Assembly (NCBI RefSeq): GCF_005298175.1
Contig: NZ_SZYH01000001.1
Location: 434,001 to 498,000, forward strand
Reading direction: 5' to 3'
Length of the DNA: 64,000 nt
Source of the DNA: Marinobacter panjinensis
GTDB taxonomy: Bacteria > Pseudomonadota > Gammaproteobacteria > Pseudomonadales > Oleiphilaceae
The translations under genes and the position numbers were made by a program. The notes beneath the pieces were generated by a model. The model had not been told where the DNA came from. It searched no databases and saw only the letters and a list, made by a program, of their open reading frames with translations. Positions 52,469 through 61,178 of the stretch are shown in pieces (positions within the stretch are counted from its first letter, which is position 1; each line of letters begins with the position of its first letter).

Positions 52469-53230
52469 TTAGTACCGCTCATTGTCAGAAAAATCCGGCT
52501 CTAATTGCGGTTCCAGATAACCTGAAACAGCGTGTTTTCGGGCGTAGTCAGAGGGCGTCGACCACCCCAATGCGGAGTGGGGTCTGACTTGATTATAGAA
52601 CGTTCTCCAAGCCTCAATCTTCTGCTCGGCATCTGTCAGTGACAGGAACCAGTTCTCGTTCAAGCATTCCTGGCGGAGTCTGCCGTTGAATGACTCCACA
52701 GTCGCATTGTCCGTGGGCTTGCCGGGCCGAGAGAAATCAATTTCTATCTGTCTCTCATAGGCCCACCGGTCCATGACCTTGCCGGCGAATTCGGAGCCGT
52801 TGTCTGCTTTTAGTAGTTTCGGGTTACCTCGAAAACGAGCGATCCGCGTCAGTGCTTCTTTGACGTCTTCGCCTTTCAGGCTTTGTCCGACGATGATGCC
52901 AAGGCACTCCCTAGTGAACAGGTCAATGATGGTCAGCAACCGCAGCCGGCGGCCGTCAAACAGGGCATCCGATACGAAATCCATGCCCCAGATGTGATTG
53001 GGAAACTCGCCCTGAGACACGGGCTGCCGGTTCTTCGCAGCCTTGTTCCGCCTGGGGCGTTTCAGGCGCAGAGACAGGCCCTGCTCACGGTACAACCGGT
53101 ACACGCGTTTGTGGTTATCCTGCCATCCTTCACGTTGCAACAACACGTGGACACGACGGTAGCCATAATGGATCCGCACCTGGGTGATCTCCCGGATCCG
53201 CATCGATAGCGCAGAGGCGTCACGAGTCAC
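52469..53230 (-). CDS. IS3-family transposase OrfB, copy 2
   Basis: The protein sequence is identical to OrfB of copy 1, with the DDE residues in GMDFVSDAL, LKADNGSEF and ESFNGRLRQ. It is normally expressed as an OrfAB fusion through the A_AAA_AAG site at 53350-53356, which adds about 40 residues upstream of the ATG used here. Confidence 0.93.
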   Translation of the reverse strand: MTRDASALSMRIREITQVRIHYGYRRVHVLLQREGWQDNHKRVYRLYREQGLSLRLKRPRRNKAAKNRQPVSQGEFPNHIWGMDFVSDALFDGRRLRLLTIIDLFTRECLGIIVGQSLKGEDVKEALTRIARFRGNPKLLKADNGSEFAGKVMDRWAYERQIEIDFSRPGKPTDNATVESFNGRLRQECLNENWFLSLTDAEQKIEAWRTFYNQVRPHSALGWSTPSDYARKHAVSGYLEPQLEPDFSDNERY

Positions 53231-53343
53231 CGATTTGTAGTGATAGGAGGCTCTGGAGAGTCCCAGGACCGCACAAGCCTGCCGCTGGCTGACTCCGAAT
53301 CGCTTCTGGAGATCATCGACCAGCTGACGCTTGCGAGGCGGTC

Positions 53344-53610
53344 TCAGATCTTTTTTGACAGCACATCCTGAAGCATGGCCTTGTCCAGGCTCAGATCCGC
53401 CACCACCCGTTTCAGGCGCTGGTTTTCCTCCTCCAGCTGCTTCAAGCGTCTGAGTTCGGAAGGCCCTAGTCCGCCGAATTTCTTGCGCCAGGTGTAAAAC
53501 GTGGCGTCAGAAATACCCATTTTCCGGCAGACTTCCGGAACCGGCGTTCCCAACTCCGCCTGCTTCAGGGCGAAGGCAATCTGCTCTTCGGTGTAACGGG
53601 ATCGCTTCAT
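53344..53610 (-). CDS. IS3-family OrfA, copy 2
   Basis: The 88-residue helix-turn-helix and leucine-zipper protein is identical to OrfA of copy 1. GGAGG lies seven bases upstream of the ATG. The frame ends at the slippery heptamer used for -1 frameshifting into orfB. Confidence 0.94.
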   Translation of the reverse strand: MKRSRYTEEQIAFALKQAELGTPVPEVCRKMGISDATFYTWRKKFGGLGPSELRRLKQLEEENQRLKRVVADLSLDKAMLQDVLSKKI

Positions 53611-53752
53611 GGCATGACCTCCTGTTCAAGGGTCTATCATGCCGGATTTTCCAGTTTTAAACGGTTAAGAATTCCGGGTCAGGGTCAGTTAAGCAGGCCA
53701 AAAAGCCAGTTAATTGCTAGGCTACTAACAAAGTGCTGTGTAGGAGTGACAC

Positions 53753-54133
53753 ATGGATGAAACCGGAACGCAGGTCGCAGAGACTCAGGCAATGCGCGAG
53801 TCGGTGCTGACGATGGCTGTCGAGGCTTGGCGATTTGGAAGGGTCTTCGATCGATTATTGGGGCGTCTTGAAGCCGGCGAGACCAAGCGCTACAGGAATC
53901 AATTTAACTGGTTCATGAGGAAAGTCGATGAGTCTTTAACTCAGGCCGGCCTTCGCATTGTGAATGTAGAGGGTCAGTCATTTGATCCTGGCATGGCCGC
54001 CACTCCGCTCAACATCGAAGAGTTCGACGCCTCTGATACGCTGGTTGTGGATCAAATGCTGGAGCCCATCATCATGGGTGATGAAGGAATTGTGAGAACG
54101 GGCACCGTGACGTTAAGGATCGCAGAACAATGA
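53753..54133 (+). CDS. GrpE-like nucleotide exchange factor (short, divergent)
   Basis: The 126-residue protein lacks the long N-terminal coiled coil of housekeeping GrpE (about 190 residues). It has a short helical part (AWRFGRVFDRLLGRLEAGETKRYRNQFNWFMRKVDESLTQAGLRIVN) followed by a GrpE-like beta head: GQSFDPGMAATPLNIEEFDASDTLVVDQMLEPIIMGDEGIVRTGTVTLR. This mirrors GEPFDPxxHEAV...VxxVxxxGYxxxxRVLRPAxVxV. It overlaps the Hsp70-like gene by four bases (ATGA), so the two are coupled, and GGAG precedes its ATG. It likely swaps ADP for ATP on that Hsp70. Confidence 0.78.
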   Translation: MDETGTQVAETQAMRESVLTMAVEAWRFGRVFDRLLGRLEAGETKRYRNQFNWFMRKVDESLTQAGLRIVNVEGQSFDPGMAATPLNIEEFDASDTLVVDQMLEPIIMGDEGIVRTGTVTLRIAEQ

Positions 54134-56625
54134 AGCACTTTGTAGGAATTGACCTGGGTACCACCAACAGCGCGATATGTTCATACGATGGCACGGACAC
54201 GCGAATCTGGAAAAGTCCGGAGCAGAACGACGTCACTCCCTCAGTCATCTATATTGATCGTCGCGGAAACAAGTACGTAGGGAAGAGGGCGTACGATTCC
54301 GCACCCCACAGCCCGAAGAATTCAGCAATGCTCTTCAAACGATTGATGGGGACAAGCACTCCTGTCGAACTACCGGCAGTCAATCTAACGAAAACTCCCG
54401 AGGAGTGTTCTGCGGAGGTCCTCAAAGCGCTCTATGGCTACTTACCGGAAGAGGTCAGGAGCGATCCTGACACGGGAACAGTGATAACAGTTCCGGCTGC
54501 CTTCAACCAAATGCAGCGAGACGCGACTATGCAGGCTGCGAACATGGCTGGCATAGGTAACGTCGCTTTAATGCAAGAGCCTGTCGCGGCAGTAATGAGT
54601 GTTATGCGAGCCCGAAACGTTGATGGGATGTTTCTCATATACGACTTGGGCGGCGGTACGTTGGATATTGCGGTAGCTGAGAGCATGGGCGGCCGAATCA
54701 ACTTGCACGCCCATGGGGGTATCTCTATGTGCGGCGGGCGAGATTTTGATCGTATGTTGCTTGGTAACGTTGTAAAGCCCTGGTTGATGGAAAATTTTAA
54801 CTTACCAGAGAACTTTTCGACTGATTCGGAATTTGAGCCACTCATTAGGTTGGCGGCGTGGGCCGCAGAACGGGCCAAGATTGAGCTATCAGCGAGTGAG
54901 GAGGCCGTAATAAGTCTGACGGAAGTGGAAGCCAGAGCCCGTGATCTTGATGGTGAAGAGATTTACTTGGATATCCCGCTAACTCGGCAGACTATGGATG
55001 GGTTAATTGCCGATAGACTTTCAGAAACTATCGATGCTGCGCGAGATACATTGGCAAAAGCCAGCTTGAGCCCCCACGACCTCGAGCGAATAGTATTTGT
55101 GGGCGGTCCCACCAACTATAAGCCACTTCGAGATAAGGTTGCATTTGAACTCGGAATCCCTGCCAACACAGACGTTAACCCAATGACAGCTGTTGCAGAG
55201 GGAGCGAGTATTTTCGCTGAGTCGATCGATTGGAGTACGCAGCGGAGAAGTCGAAAGGGGAACCGGGGAACGCTATCAAATACTGGCAGTCTAGATATTT
55301 CGTTCAATTACATTTCTCGAACACCAGACGTCAATGCAAAACTTGCTGTAAAGATACCGGGCGAAATTCCAGAGGGCGCAGAATTCCAAGTCGATAGCGC
55401 AGACACAGGCTGGACATCAGGGCGTGTTCCTCTGGCCAATGGCGCGACATTAACTTTGAGCCTATCAAAGTCAGGTGAGAACAAATTCACCGTTTCAGTG
55501 TTTGATGGGAGTGGTGGGAAAATTCCACTCTCTCAAGACTCAATTATTATCACACGAACCGCTGCCACAGTTGATGCGATCCCCGCTTCGCATTCAATTG
55601 CGATAGAGGTGTTGAACAAATTGGGAGGGCGTCCTGAACCCGATTATTTGGTTCGGGCAGGAGATCATCTTCCGGCCAAAGGAAAGCGGATCTACAAAGC
55701 GGGTGAGTCTCTGAAGGCGGGAGCATCAGGGTCGTTGAACTTCATCCTCTGGGAGGGTGAGATTGGGGATCCTATTCGTGACAATCGTCCCGTCGGTTCG
55801 TTAAAGATTTCTGGTAGTGATTTTGACGAAGGCGTCATTCCCGCTGGTGCTGATCTTGAGTGTGAGTATGAGATTCTCGACTCCGGGAACATTGTATTTA
55901 ACGTATCAATCCCGGCGATTGGAGGCACTTTCCATTCAGACCGAAGCTTTTACTCCCCGCAAGAAGGCATGCATGACTATTCGGCGTCTGCCGACTCTAT
56001 TGTCCAGGAAGGCGAAAGAACGCTCTCTCGCGTTGACGATTTTAGCTCGAAGATTGACGATCCTAGGCTAACGAAGGCTAGTGAAAAACTGCGTTCAGTG
56101 AATAGTCTGGATGAGAACTCTGACCCTGAGTCTACCAAGCAGGCGATGGAAAATATCCTGGACGCAAAGCGTCTGATTGCTGATGTTAAAAAATCACATC
56201 TTAAGGAAACGAGAGCCATTGAACTCGAGAACGTTGTAGAGTTCTTCAACACTTATATTCGTGAGCATGCCCGTCCATCCGAAGCCTCTGCATTTGACGC
56301 TCTGGTCCATACGGCACGTACTGCAATTCAGGATAACGACACTAGCTTTGACCACCACCTTGATGAACTGAAAGGAAAGAACTTTGAGATTCTGTGGCGT
56401 CAGGATTGGTTCGTTGTGGATAAGTTCAAGTCTATGGCTCAGGCCCCCCAAGAATTTACAGATCAGCAGAAATATACTCAGTTGGTACAGGCTGGGGTAG
56501 AGGCAATGAAGAACGACGATATTCAGCGGCTTCGGACTGTCATCGCCGAGCTTGCCCAGATACAAGTCGGCATGGCTACGGGTGATGAATTATTTGATGC
56601 TGCAAACATTATTAAGGGCCACTGA
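54130..56625 (+). CDS. Hsp70-family protein with inserted beta domain
   Basis: The 831-residue protein has a full Hsp70/actin-type ATPase domain (residues 1 to about 375): phosphate-1 loop VGIDLGTTNSAI, connect region QEPVAAVMS, phosphate-2 loop LIYDLGGGTLDIAV and adenosine motif VFVGGPTN. A domain of about 100 residues that looks Ig-like follows (IPGEIPEGAEFQVDSADTGW... TLTLSLSKSGENKFTVSVFDGSGG). Next is an Hsp70-like substrate domain (LVRAGDHLPAKG, LNFILWEGEIGDP, NIVFNVSIPAIGGTF) and a helical C-terminus of about 200 residues. Housekeeping DnaK is about 640 residues without the extra domain. Its neighbours are GrpE-like, AAA+ and J-like proteins. Confidence 0.9.
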   Translation: MKHFVGIDLGTTNSAICSYDGTDTRIWKSPEQNDVTPSVIYIDRRGNKYVGKRAYDSAPHSPKNSAMLFKRLMGTSTPVELPAVNLTKTPEECSAEVLKALYGYLPEEVRSDPDTGTVITVPAAFNQMQRDATMQAANMAGIGNVALMQEPVAAVMSVMRARNVDGMFLIYDLGGGTLDIAVAESMGGRINLHAHGGISMCGGRDFDRMLLGNVVKPWLMENFNLPENFSTDSEFEPLIRLAAWAAERAKIELSASEEAVISLTEVEARARDLDGEEIYLDIPLTRQTMDGLIADRLSETIDAARDTLAKASLSPHDLERIVFVGGPTNYKPLRDKVAFELGIPANTDVNPMTAVAEGASIFAESIDWSTQRRSRKGNRGTLSNTGSLDISFNYISRTPDVNAKLAVKIPGEIPEGAEFQVDSADTGWTSGRVPLANGATLTLSLSKSGENKFTVSVFDGSGGKIPLSQDSIIITRTAATVDAIPASHSIAIEVLNKLGGRPEPDYLVRAGDHLPAKGKRIYKAGESLKAGASGSLNFILWEGEIGDPIRDNRPVGSLKISGSDFDEGVIPAGADLECEYEILDSGNIVFNVSIPAIGGTFHSDRSFYSPQEGMHDYSASADSIVQEGERTLSRVDDFSSKIDDPRLTKASEKLRSVNSLDENSDPESTKQAMENILDAKRLIADVKKSHLKETRAIELENVVEFFNTYIREHARPSEASAFDALVHTARTAIQDNDTSFDHHLDELKGKNFEILWRQDWFVVDKFKSMAQAPQEFTDQQKYTQLVQAGVEAMKNDDIQRLRTVIAELAQIQVGMATGDELFDAANIIKGH

Positions 56626-58115
56626 TGTCTACTGATCAGTGGCTTCCCAATGGCGCTGATTTGGGAACGGATTTTAAACTTCGTTCCTTACTGCAATCCG
56701 GCGACGGGTGGCAAATCTTTCGAACGAAGGGACGCAGCCTTGTTCTAGTTGTAGATGCTGCTCTTTTGGATTGGTGGTGTAGTTTGGCGCTGATTGAAAA
56801 AGATTTGTTCAGTGCGCTGAGCATTGGCGGGAAAGATTTTTTTTATCTTTCCTCCGGGGCGGACGCTACTATCGAACCGGTGTCTGCTGGAGCGGGGCCA
56901 CAGACAAAAGCAGACGCCCTCAGCTTCGTTTATGCATGGAAGGAAACCAGAAAGCGCCTTCCAGATGGATCACTGCAAAACTCCTTGTTTATTGAACGAT
57001 ATTCTCGTCTGCTGCCTCTGACTTCTGAAGGTTCAGAGATTCCAGACGATGAGCTACTCGGCAGATGGCTTACTGGCGGTGTTAACGTGTCCGTATCTTC
57101 ATTCCGACGCATCCACGCTCTTTGTGGATGGATGTCGGTAAGGGACTTAATTGACGTTGTTAGATCTGCCGGGTTCGAAGTACCGCCAGGTTCCGAACTT
57201 TTGGATAAGCCCGCGGCTCTCGGTTCGTCAAATGCGTGTTTACTGGGCAAGGATGAAAATAAGCGAAATGATGGTGGGATAGAAGATCCTCTCGTGCCCG
57301 AAATAAACGGCAATGCAGATATTCAGAGATCATTCAATCTTCCCGGGCGCGAAGCACTCGAGGATTTTTTCAACGAGCACGTTGTGGACATCATTTTCAA
57401 TCCTGAGCGCTACCGAACAATGGGAATTGATTTTCCCTCCGCCATTATCCTCCATGGGCCGCCAGGGTGCGGGAAAACCTTTGCTGTGGACCGCCTGGTT
57501 GAGTTCATCGGCTGGCCCAGCTATGCGATAGATTCTAACAGTGTGGGGAGCCCTTACATTCACGAGACAAGCAAAAAAATATCCGAGCTATTCGACAAGG
57601 CTTTGGATAACGCACCCTCGGTCGTTGTGATTGATGAGATGGAGGCATTTCTTACTGACCGACGCTCTGGAAGTAGCTCTGGTCTTCATCATGTCGAGGA
57701 AGTAGCTGAGTTTCTAAGGCGGATTCCAGAGGCGATCAGTAACCGGGTGTTAGTTATTGGCATGACCAACATGATTGACATGATTGATCCGGCAATACTC
57801 AGGCGTGGGCGGTTTGATCACGTAATTGAGGTCGGTATGCCTTCGGCCGAGGAAATCAGGTCGTTATTAGGCTCGTTGCTTACAGGCATTCCTTTGTCAC
57901 CAGGACTTGCGGTTGAAGGCTTTGTGAAGGCGCTCGTCGGGAGGCCCCTTTCCGATGCAGCATTCTTTGTCCGAGAAGCCGCTAGGCTGGCCGCAAAAAA
58001 TGGCAAGGCACAATTGGATGACGAAAGTCTGGAAGCAGCTTTCGCCAGCTTGCCTCAGGAAAAAGTAACGCGCGCGACGAGTATTGGTTTTGTTTGGGGT
58101 GAGGAAAAGGATTAA
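56625..58115 (+). CDS. AAA+ ATPase
   Basis: The 496-residue protein has an N-terminal region of about 240 residues with no clear family; its first stretch LPNGADLGTDFKLRSLLQSGDGWQIF faintly recalls a kinase N-lobe. A classic AAA domain follows: Walker A GPPGCGKT (278-285), Walker B VVVIDEMEAF (about 335-344), sensor 1 VIGMTNMIDMID and arginine-finger segment RRGRFDHVIEV, then a helical lid. It resembles FtsH/Cdc48-type single-ring ATPases without the protease. It starts one base inside the Hsp70 stop codon (TGATG), so the two are coupled. It probably remodels proteins together with the Hsp70. Confidence 0.88.
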   Translation: MSTDQWLPNGADLGTDFKLRSLLQSGDGWQIFRTKGRSLVLVVDAALLDWWCSLALIEKDLFSALSIGGKDFFYLSSGADATIEPVSAGAGPQTKADALSFVYAWKETRKRLPDGSLQNSLFIERYSRLLPLTSEGSEIPDDELLGRWLTGGVNVSVSSFRRIHALCGWMSVRDLIDVVRSAGFEVPPGSELLDKPAALGSSNACLLGKDENKRNDGGIEDPLVPEINGNADIQRSFNLPGREALEDFFNEHVVDIIFNPERYRTMGIDFPSAIILHGPPGCGKTFAVDRLVEFIGWPSYAIDSNSVGSPYIHETSKKISELFDKALDNAPSVVVIDEMEAFLTDRRSGSSSGLHHVEEVAEFLRRIPEAISNRVLVIGMTNMIDMIDPAILRRGRFDHVIEVGMPSAEEIRSLLGSLLTGIPLSPGLAVEGFVKALVGRPLSDAAFFVREAARLAAKNGKAQLDDESLEAAFASLPQEKVTRATSIGFVWGEEKD

Positions 58116-58117
58116 AT

Positions 58118-59764
58118 ATGGACTTGTTTGATAATCCTTTTAAAACGCTTGGCGCAACACCCAGAGACGACCGCCGCCGAATCATGGAGTTGGCGGATGA
58201 GGGCGCTCTATTGCTAGACCCCCAGGAATGTTCTGAAGCCCGCTCTATTCTTACGATGCCGAGAAAGCGCTTGGAAGCGGAGTTAGCCTGGCTGCCCGGG
58301 CTTGGACCCAAAAAAGCTTCAGAGGTACTGGCGGCCGTTGAGAGCAAACCCAACGATCTTTTTTCTTTGGAGGGCATTCTTCCGATCGCCCGTTGTAATG
58401 CAGTCGGTGCTGCTTTAGCTCAATCCAATCTTACGGAACCTCGTGCTGTATCTGACTGGCTACTTGAGCTTGGTTGGGCGTTTGAAGATGTAGACCCCGA
58501 AACGCTTCGGCGCATCATTAATGAGGAGCGTGTCGTTTCCGGTTTCGCAGAAATCACCGATATTTCTATTGTTGAATCGGGGATTGCAGAAAGGAGGCGC
58601 TACTACCGTCAGGTAATGAAAAGTGCTTTAGGCAAGATGGATTCACTAGATCTGGTGAAAGCCATTACTTTGACCGTAGAGAAAGCAACTGAACTTGGCG
58701 AAGTTTCGGGGCCAAAGCTGCTTGCTGATCTTGTCGAATCATTTGAGGTCGAAGCTCAAGAGTTTTTGGAGCGGGAAGGGGAAAATATCAATCTTCTGAT
58801 AAGCCGAGTAGAGGAAGCTCTCGACCTTGAACTGGCAGACGCTGACCTGGAGCCCATAATTGAGCGGCTCTGTCAGGTTACACGGAACTGGGATCTCGTT
58901 GCCCAGCCGATTCAGGTGGTTCAAAAAAGCCGTGGCTTACCTCATGAGGCCAGTCAGGACATAGCTTATTCTGTGCGAGCCCTCGCCGTTACGCTGAATA
59001 ATGATTTTGCAAAACTTGAATTGGCCAAAAAGCTTACTGAGATGCTTCGACAAGTTTTCGCTGAGGTCGTCGACGTTGCAGACAGGGTTGCTGAGGATGC
59101 TGGAGCCCTCGATGATCTTGCGGAGCAACGCGAGAGACTGGTTGAAGATGCTGCGCGACAAGAGGAAGAGTGGCAAAGAGAAATCACCTATGAGGCCGAA
59201 GTTGGGGCTCTGTTCAAAAATAAGCTCCGCATTTCACCAGATGGTATCGAGTGGAAAGGAAGGCGCATTCCTCTTGATGATGTAACCGGGGTTCGCTGGG
59301 GAGGAGTCAGTCGTTCAGTTAATGGTATCCCCTCAGGAACGACCTATACCATCATGATCTTTAGCAAATCTCAGAGTATGGAGATTGAACTGAAAAATCA
59401 GGCTATTTACTCGAGCTTTGTCGATCGTTTATGGCGGTCTGTAGGTGTTCGGCTCTTGACCGAATTTCTCGATAGTCTCCGAACGGGGCAGAAATTCCGG
59501 TTTGGTCCACTGGTGGTAAGTGACTTTGGCGTGGAATTAACCAGACGGGGAATATTGTCGAAAGGGAGCGCTCAGTTTTGCAAATGGGACGATCTTTTGA
59601 CCGGGACCGCTGACGGAGCTTTCCATATTGGCCATAAAGACGATAAAAAATTGGCGGCAGGCTTGTCGTATCTTGACGTCAATAACGTTCATATTCTTCA
59701 GGGAGCGATGAGCATCTTGTGGAAAAACGGGGGCGAGCGACTTAGCAGTATCTTGAACTCATGA
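58118..59764 (+). CDS. J-like co-chaperone with C-terminal PH-like domains
   Basis: The 548-residue protein begins DNPFKTLGATPRDDRRRIMELADEGALLLDPQECSEARSILTMPRKRLEAELAWLP. This has the J-domain pattern (xNPFxxLGxxPxAxxxEI...) but lacks the HPD tripeptide; LDP stands in its place. A long helical middle follows with coiled coil near 330-350 (LAEQRERLVEDAARQEEEWQRE). It ends with two beta-rich PH-like segments (LRISPDGIEWKGRRIPLDDVTGVRW; FRFGPLVVSDFGVELTRRGILSKG). It starts two bases after the AAA+ gene. It probably delivers clients to, or tethers, the Hsp70, though the missing HPD questions ATPase stimulation. Confidence 0.75.
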   Translation: MDLFDNPFKTLGATPRDDRRRIMELADEGALLLDPQECSEARSILTMPRKRLEAELAWLPGLGPKKASEVLAAVESKPNDLFSLEGILPIARCNAVGAALAQSNLTEPRAVSDWLLELGWAFEDVDPETLRRIINEERVVSGFAEITDISIVESGIAERRRYYRQVMKSALGKMDSLDLVKAITLTVEKATELGEVSGPKLLADLVESFEVEAQEFLEREGENINLLISRVEEALDLELADADLEPIIERLCQVTRNWDLVAQPIQVVQKSRGLPHEASQDIAYSVRALAVTLNNDFAKLELAKKLTEMLRQVFAEVVDVADRVAEDAGALDDLAEQRERLVEDAARQEEEWQREITYEAEVGALFKNKLRISPDGIEWKGRRIPLDDVTGVRWGGVSRSVNGIPSGTTYTIMIFSKSQSMEIELKNQAIYSSFVDRLWRSVGVRLLTEFLDSLRTGQKFRFGPLVVSDFGVELTRRGILSKGSAQFCKWDDLLTGTADGAFHIGHKDDKKLAAGLSYLDVNNVHILQGAMSILWKNGGERLSSILNS

Positions 59765-59783
59765 GTCAGAAGGTGAAGCAACG

Positions 59784-60812
59784 ATGGCTGCCGGCAGCAA
59801 GGGAAACAGAGGTTTTTCAGGGTTAGCGGATCTTGTTTCTGATCTAAGTGACCTAAGGCCGCTTGATGATTTACATAAACAAGAAACAACCAAAACACCG
59901 CCTGACAGGCAGGTAAGTAAGCGCGAGCCAAGTAGTGATCAGAACCAGGCTCCAACATGGACCGCTTCTTCTGATTCTGAAAGCTCGGCTGGCATGAGCG
60001 CAGATACACAGTTTGTACTCTGGGCGTTAGCGATCATATTTTTGGTGATTCTCTACGCGGCATCCCAAGGTTCTGACCAAGAGTCTTCGATTTACTCACC
60101 TAATTCTGACGCCAGCACCAATTCAGACTATGAGGGGGCAGGAAAAAATAACGACATTGAAGCTGACTTCTCGGACTTATCTTCTGAAGATCTAAATTCT
60201 GACTCTACGGTAGAAACTCAATCGGCAGCTTCAAATAGCTCCGAGCCAAGTCGCTATGACGATGTATTGCTGCGATACATAAAGCCTTCGGTGGGTACCA
60301 ATAACGTCCTTTCTATCGCTGAAATTCGTTGGTGTGTGAGGGGGGGCATGGAAATCGAGGCGATGAGGGGTGTATTCAGCTCAAACGACGGCATAGACAA
60401 GTTCAATGCGATTGTTGATGACTACAACCGCCGTTGTGGAAGTTACAGGTATCGCGAGGGAAATCTGGGACTTGCGCAGCGTCAAGTTGAAGAGTGGAGG
60501 GCTGCAATAGAAAATGAAGCAAAGGACAAAGCACAACAAATGGATCAGATTGCTTTTACGTCGACCAATGCTCCGTCATCGTCTCTCTCTGGAGATTCCG
60601 CTCCCAGCAAAGCCATGGTTAAAGAAGCGCAGATGTTGTTGAGAGTGCTTAGATTCGGTCCTGGCGTAGCGGATGGAATTATGGGACCAAGAACTGAAGA
60701 AGCAGTGAGAGCGTTTCAGCGCTCAAAAGGAATGCACGCGACCGGTCAAATCAATTCGTTTTTATTACAAGAACTGAGACAAGAATATAGGAGGAAGTAC
60801 CCCTCGCAATAA
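59784..60812 (+). CDS. Membrane-anchored peptidoglycan-binding protein
   Basis: The 342-residue protein has about 70 polar cytoplasmic residues, one TM helix at about 74-92 (QFVLWALAIIFLVILYAA), a Ser/Asp-rich linker, then a conserved periplasmic segment. The segment reads LSIAEIRWCVRGGMEIEAMRGVF...FNAIVDDYNRRCGSYRYREG, with paired cysteines. The C-terminal PG_binding_1 domain is VKEAQMLLRVLRFGPGVADGIMGPRTEEAVRAFQRSKGM. It is the last gene of the chaperone operon, 19 bp after the J-like gene, and would tie that cytosolic machinery to the cell wall. Confidence 0.87.
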   Translation: MAAGSKGNRGFSGLADLVSDLSDLRPLDDLHKQETTKTPPDRQVSKREPSSDQNQAPTWTASSDSESSAGMSADTQFVLWALAIIFLVILYAASQGSDQESSIYSPNSDASTNSDYEGAGKNNDIEADFSDLSSEDLNSDSTVETQSAASNSSEPSRYDDVLLRYIKPSVGTNNVLSIAEIRWCVRGGMEIEAMRGVFSSNDGIDKFNAIVDDYNRRCGSYRYREGNLGLAQRQVEEWRAAIENEAKDKAQQMDQIAFTSTNAPSSSLSGDSAPSKAMVKEAQMLLRVLRFGPGVADGIMGPRTEEAVRAFQRSKGMHATGQINSFLLQELRQEYRRKYPSQ

Positions 60813-61178
60813 GACCTGCTTCCCTCTGGCTTACCCGTTTTCAGTCTAGTAAGGCTCAAGTAGGGCAAAAGGACCGGCTACTCGATAATAGAGGTAATTT
60901 TCATCACTTGAGATTAACCGATGTCAGCTTAGCAGTGCTCAAAAATGGCATACCCAAGAACTGAACGTTTCTGCAACTTTGCTTCGGTTAAACACACGGT
61001 CGAGAACTGACGCTGCGTCACTTTGATTGTTTACGATGGCACATCCGACTCCATGCCTATCCCAGTATTCGTCACTACCAAGCACTGCCAAGGTCTTATT
61101 AGCCGGCGCGAGGATGATCTGAGCTATAACCGACGCCCAATCATTAAGTTAAAGAGTTTAAGGAACGCACGAAACGCC
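60813..61178. other. Intergenic region
   Basis: This gap follows the chaperone operon. Its last 156 bases are an open extension of the Crp-family gene frame (to 61023), but that sequence does not resemble the family and I treat it as non-coding. No clear terminator was seen. Confidence 0.35.

Larger units (their letters stand above)
52453..53687 (-). mobile_element. IS3-family insertion sequence (IS407-like), copy 2, 1235 bp
   Basis: Length, orientation, terminal repeats (TGACCTTAACCCCG / TGACCCTGACCCGG) and encoded proteins equal those of copy 1. The flanks are ATTA before the 50-bp stump and GTTA after the right end, so no clean 4-bp target duplication is present; the left side has been rearranged. 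It separates the ExbB/ExbD-like half from the chaperone half of the 46.9-60.8 kb locus. Confidence 0.94.

Noticed and set aside
34878..53687. Composite transposon made of the two IS copies
   Set aside because: Copy 1 has its own 4-bp target duplication inside ccoG, so it inserted alone; copy 2 lacks a matching duplication.
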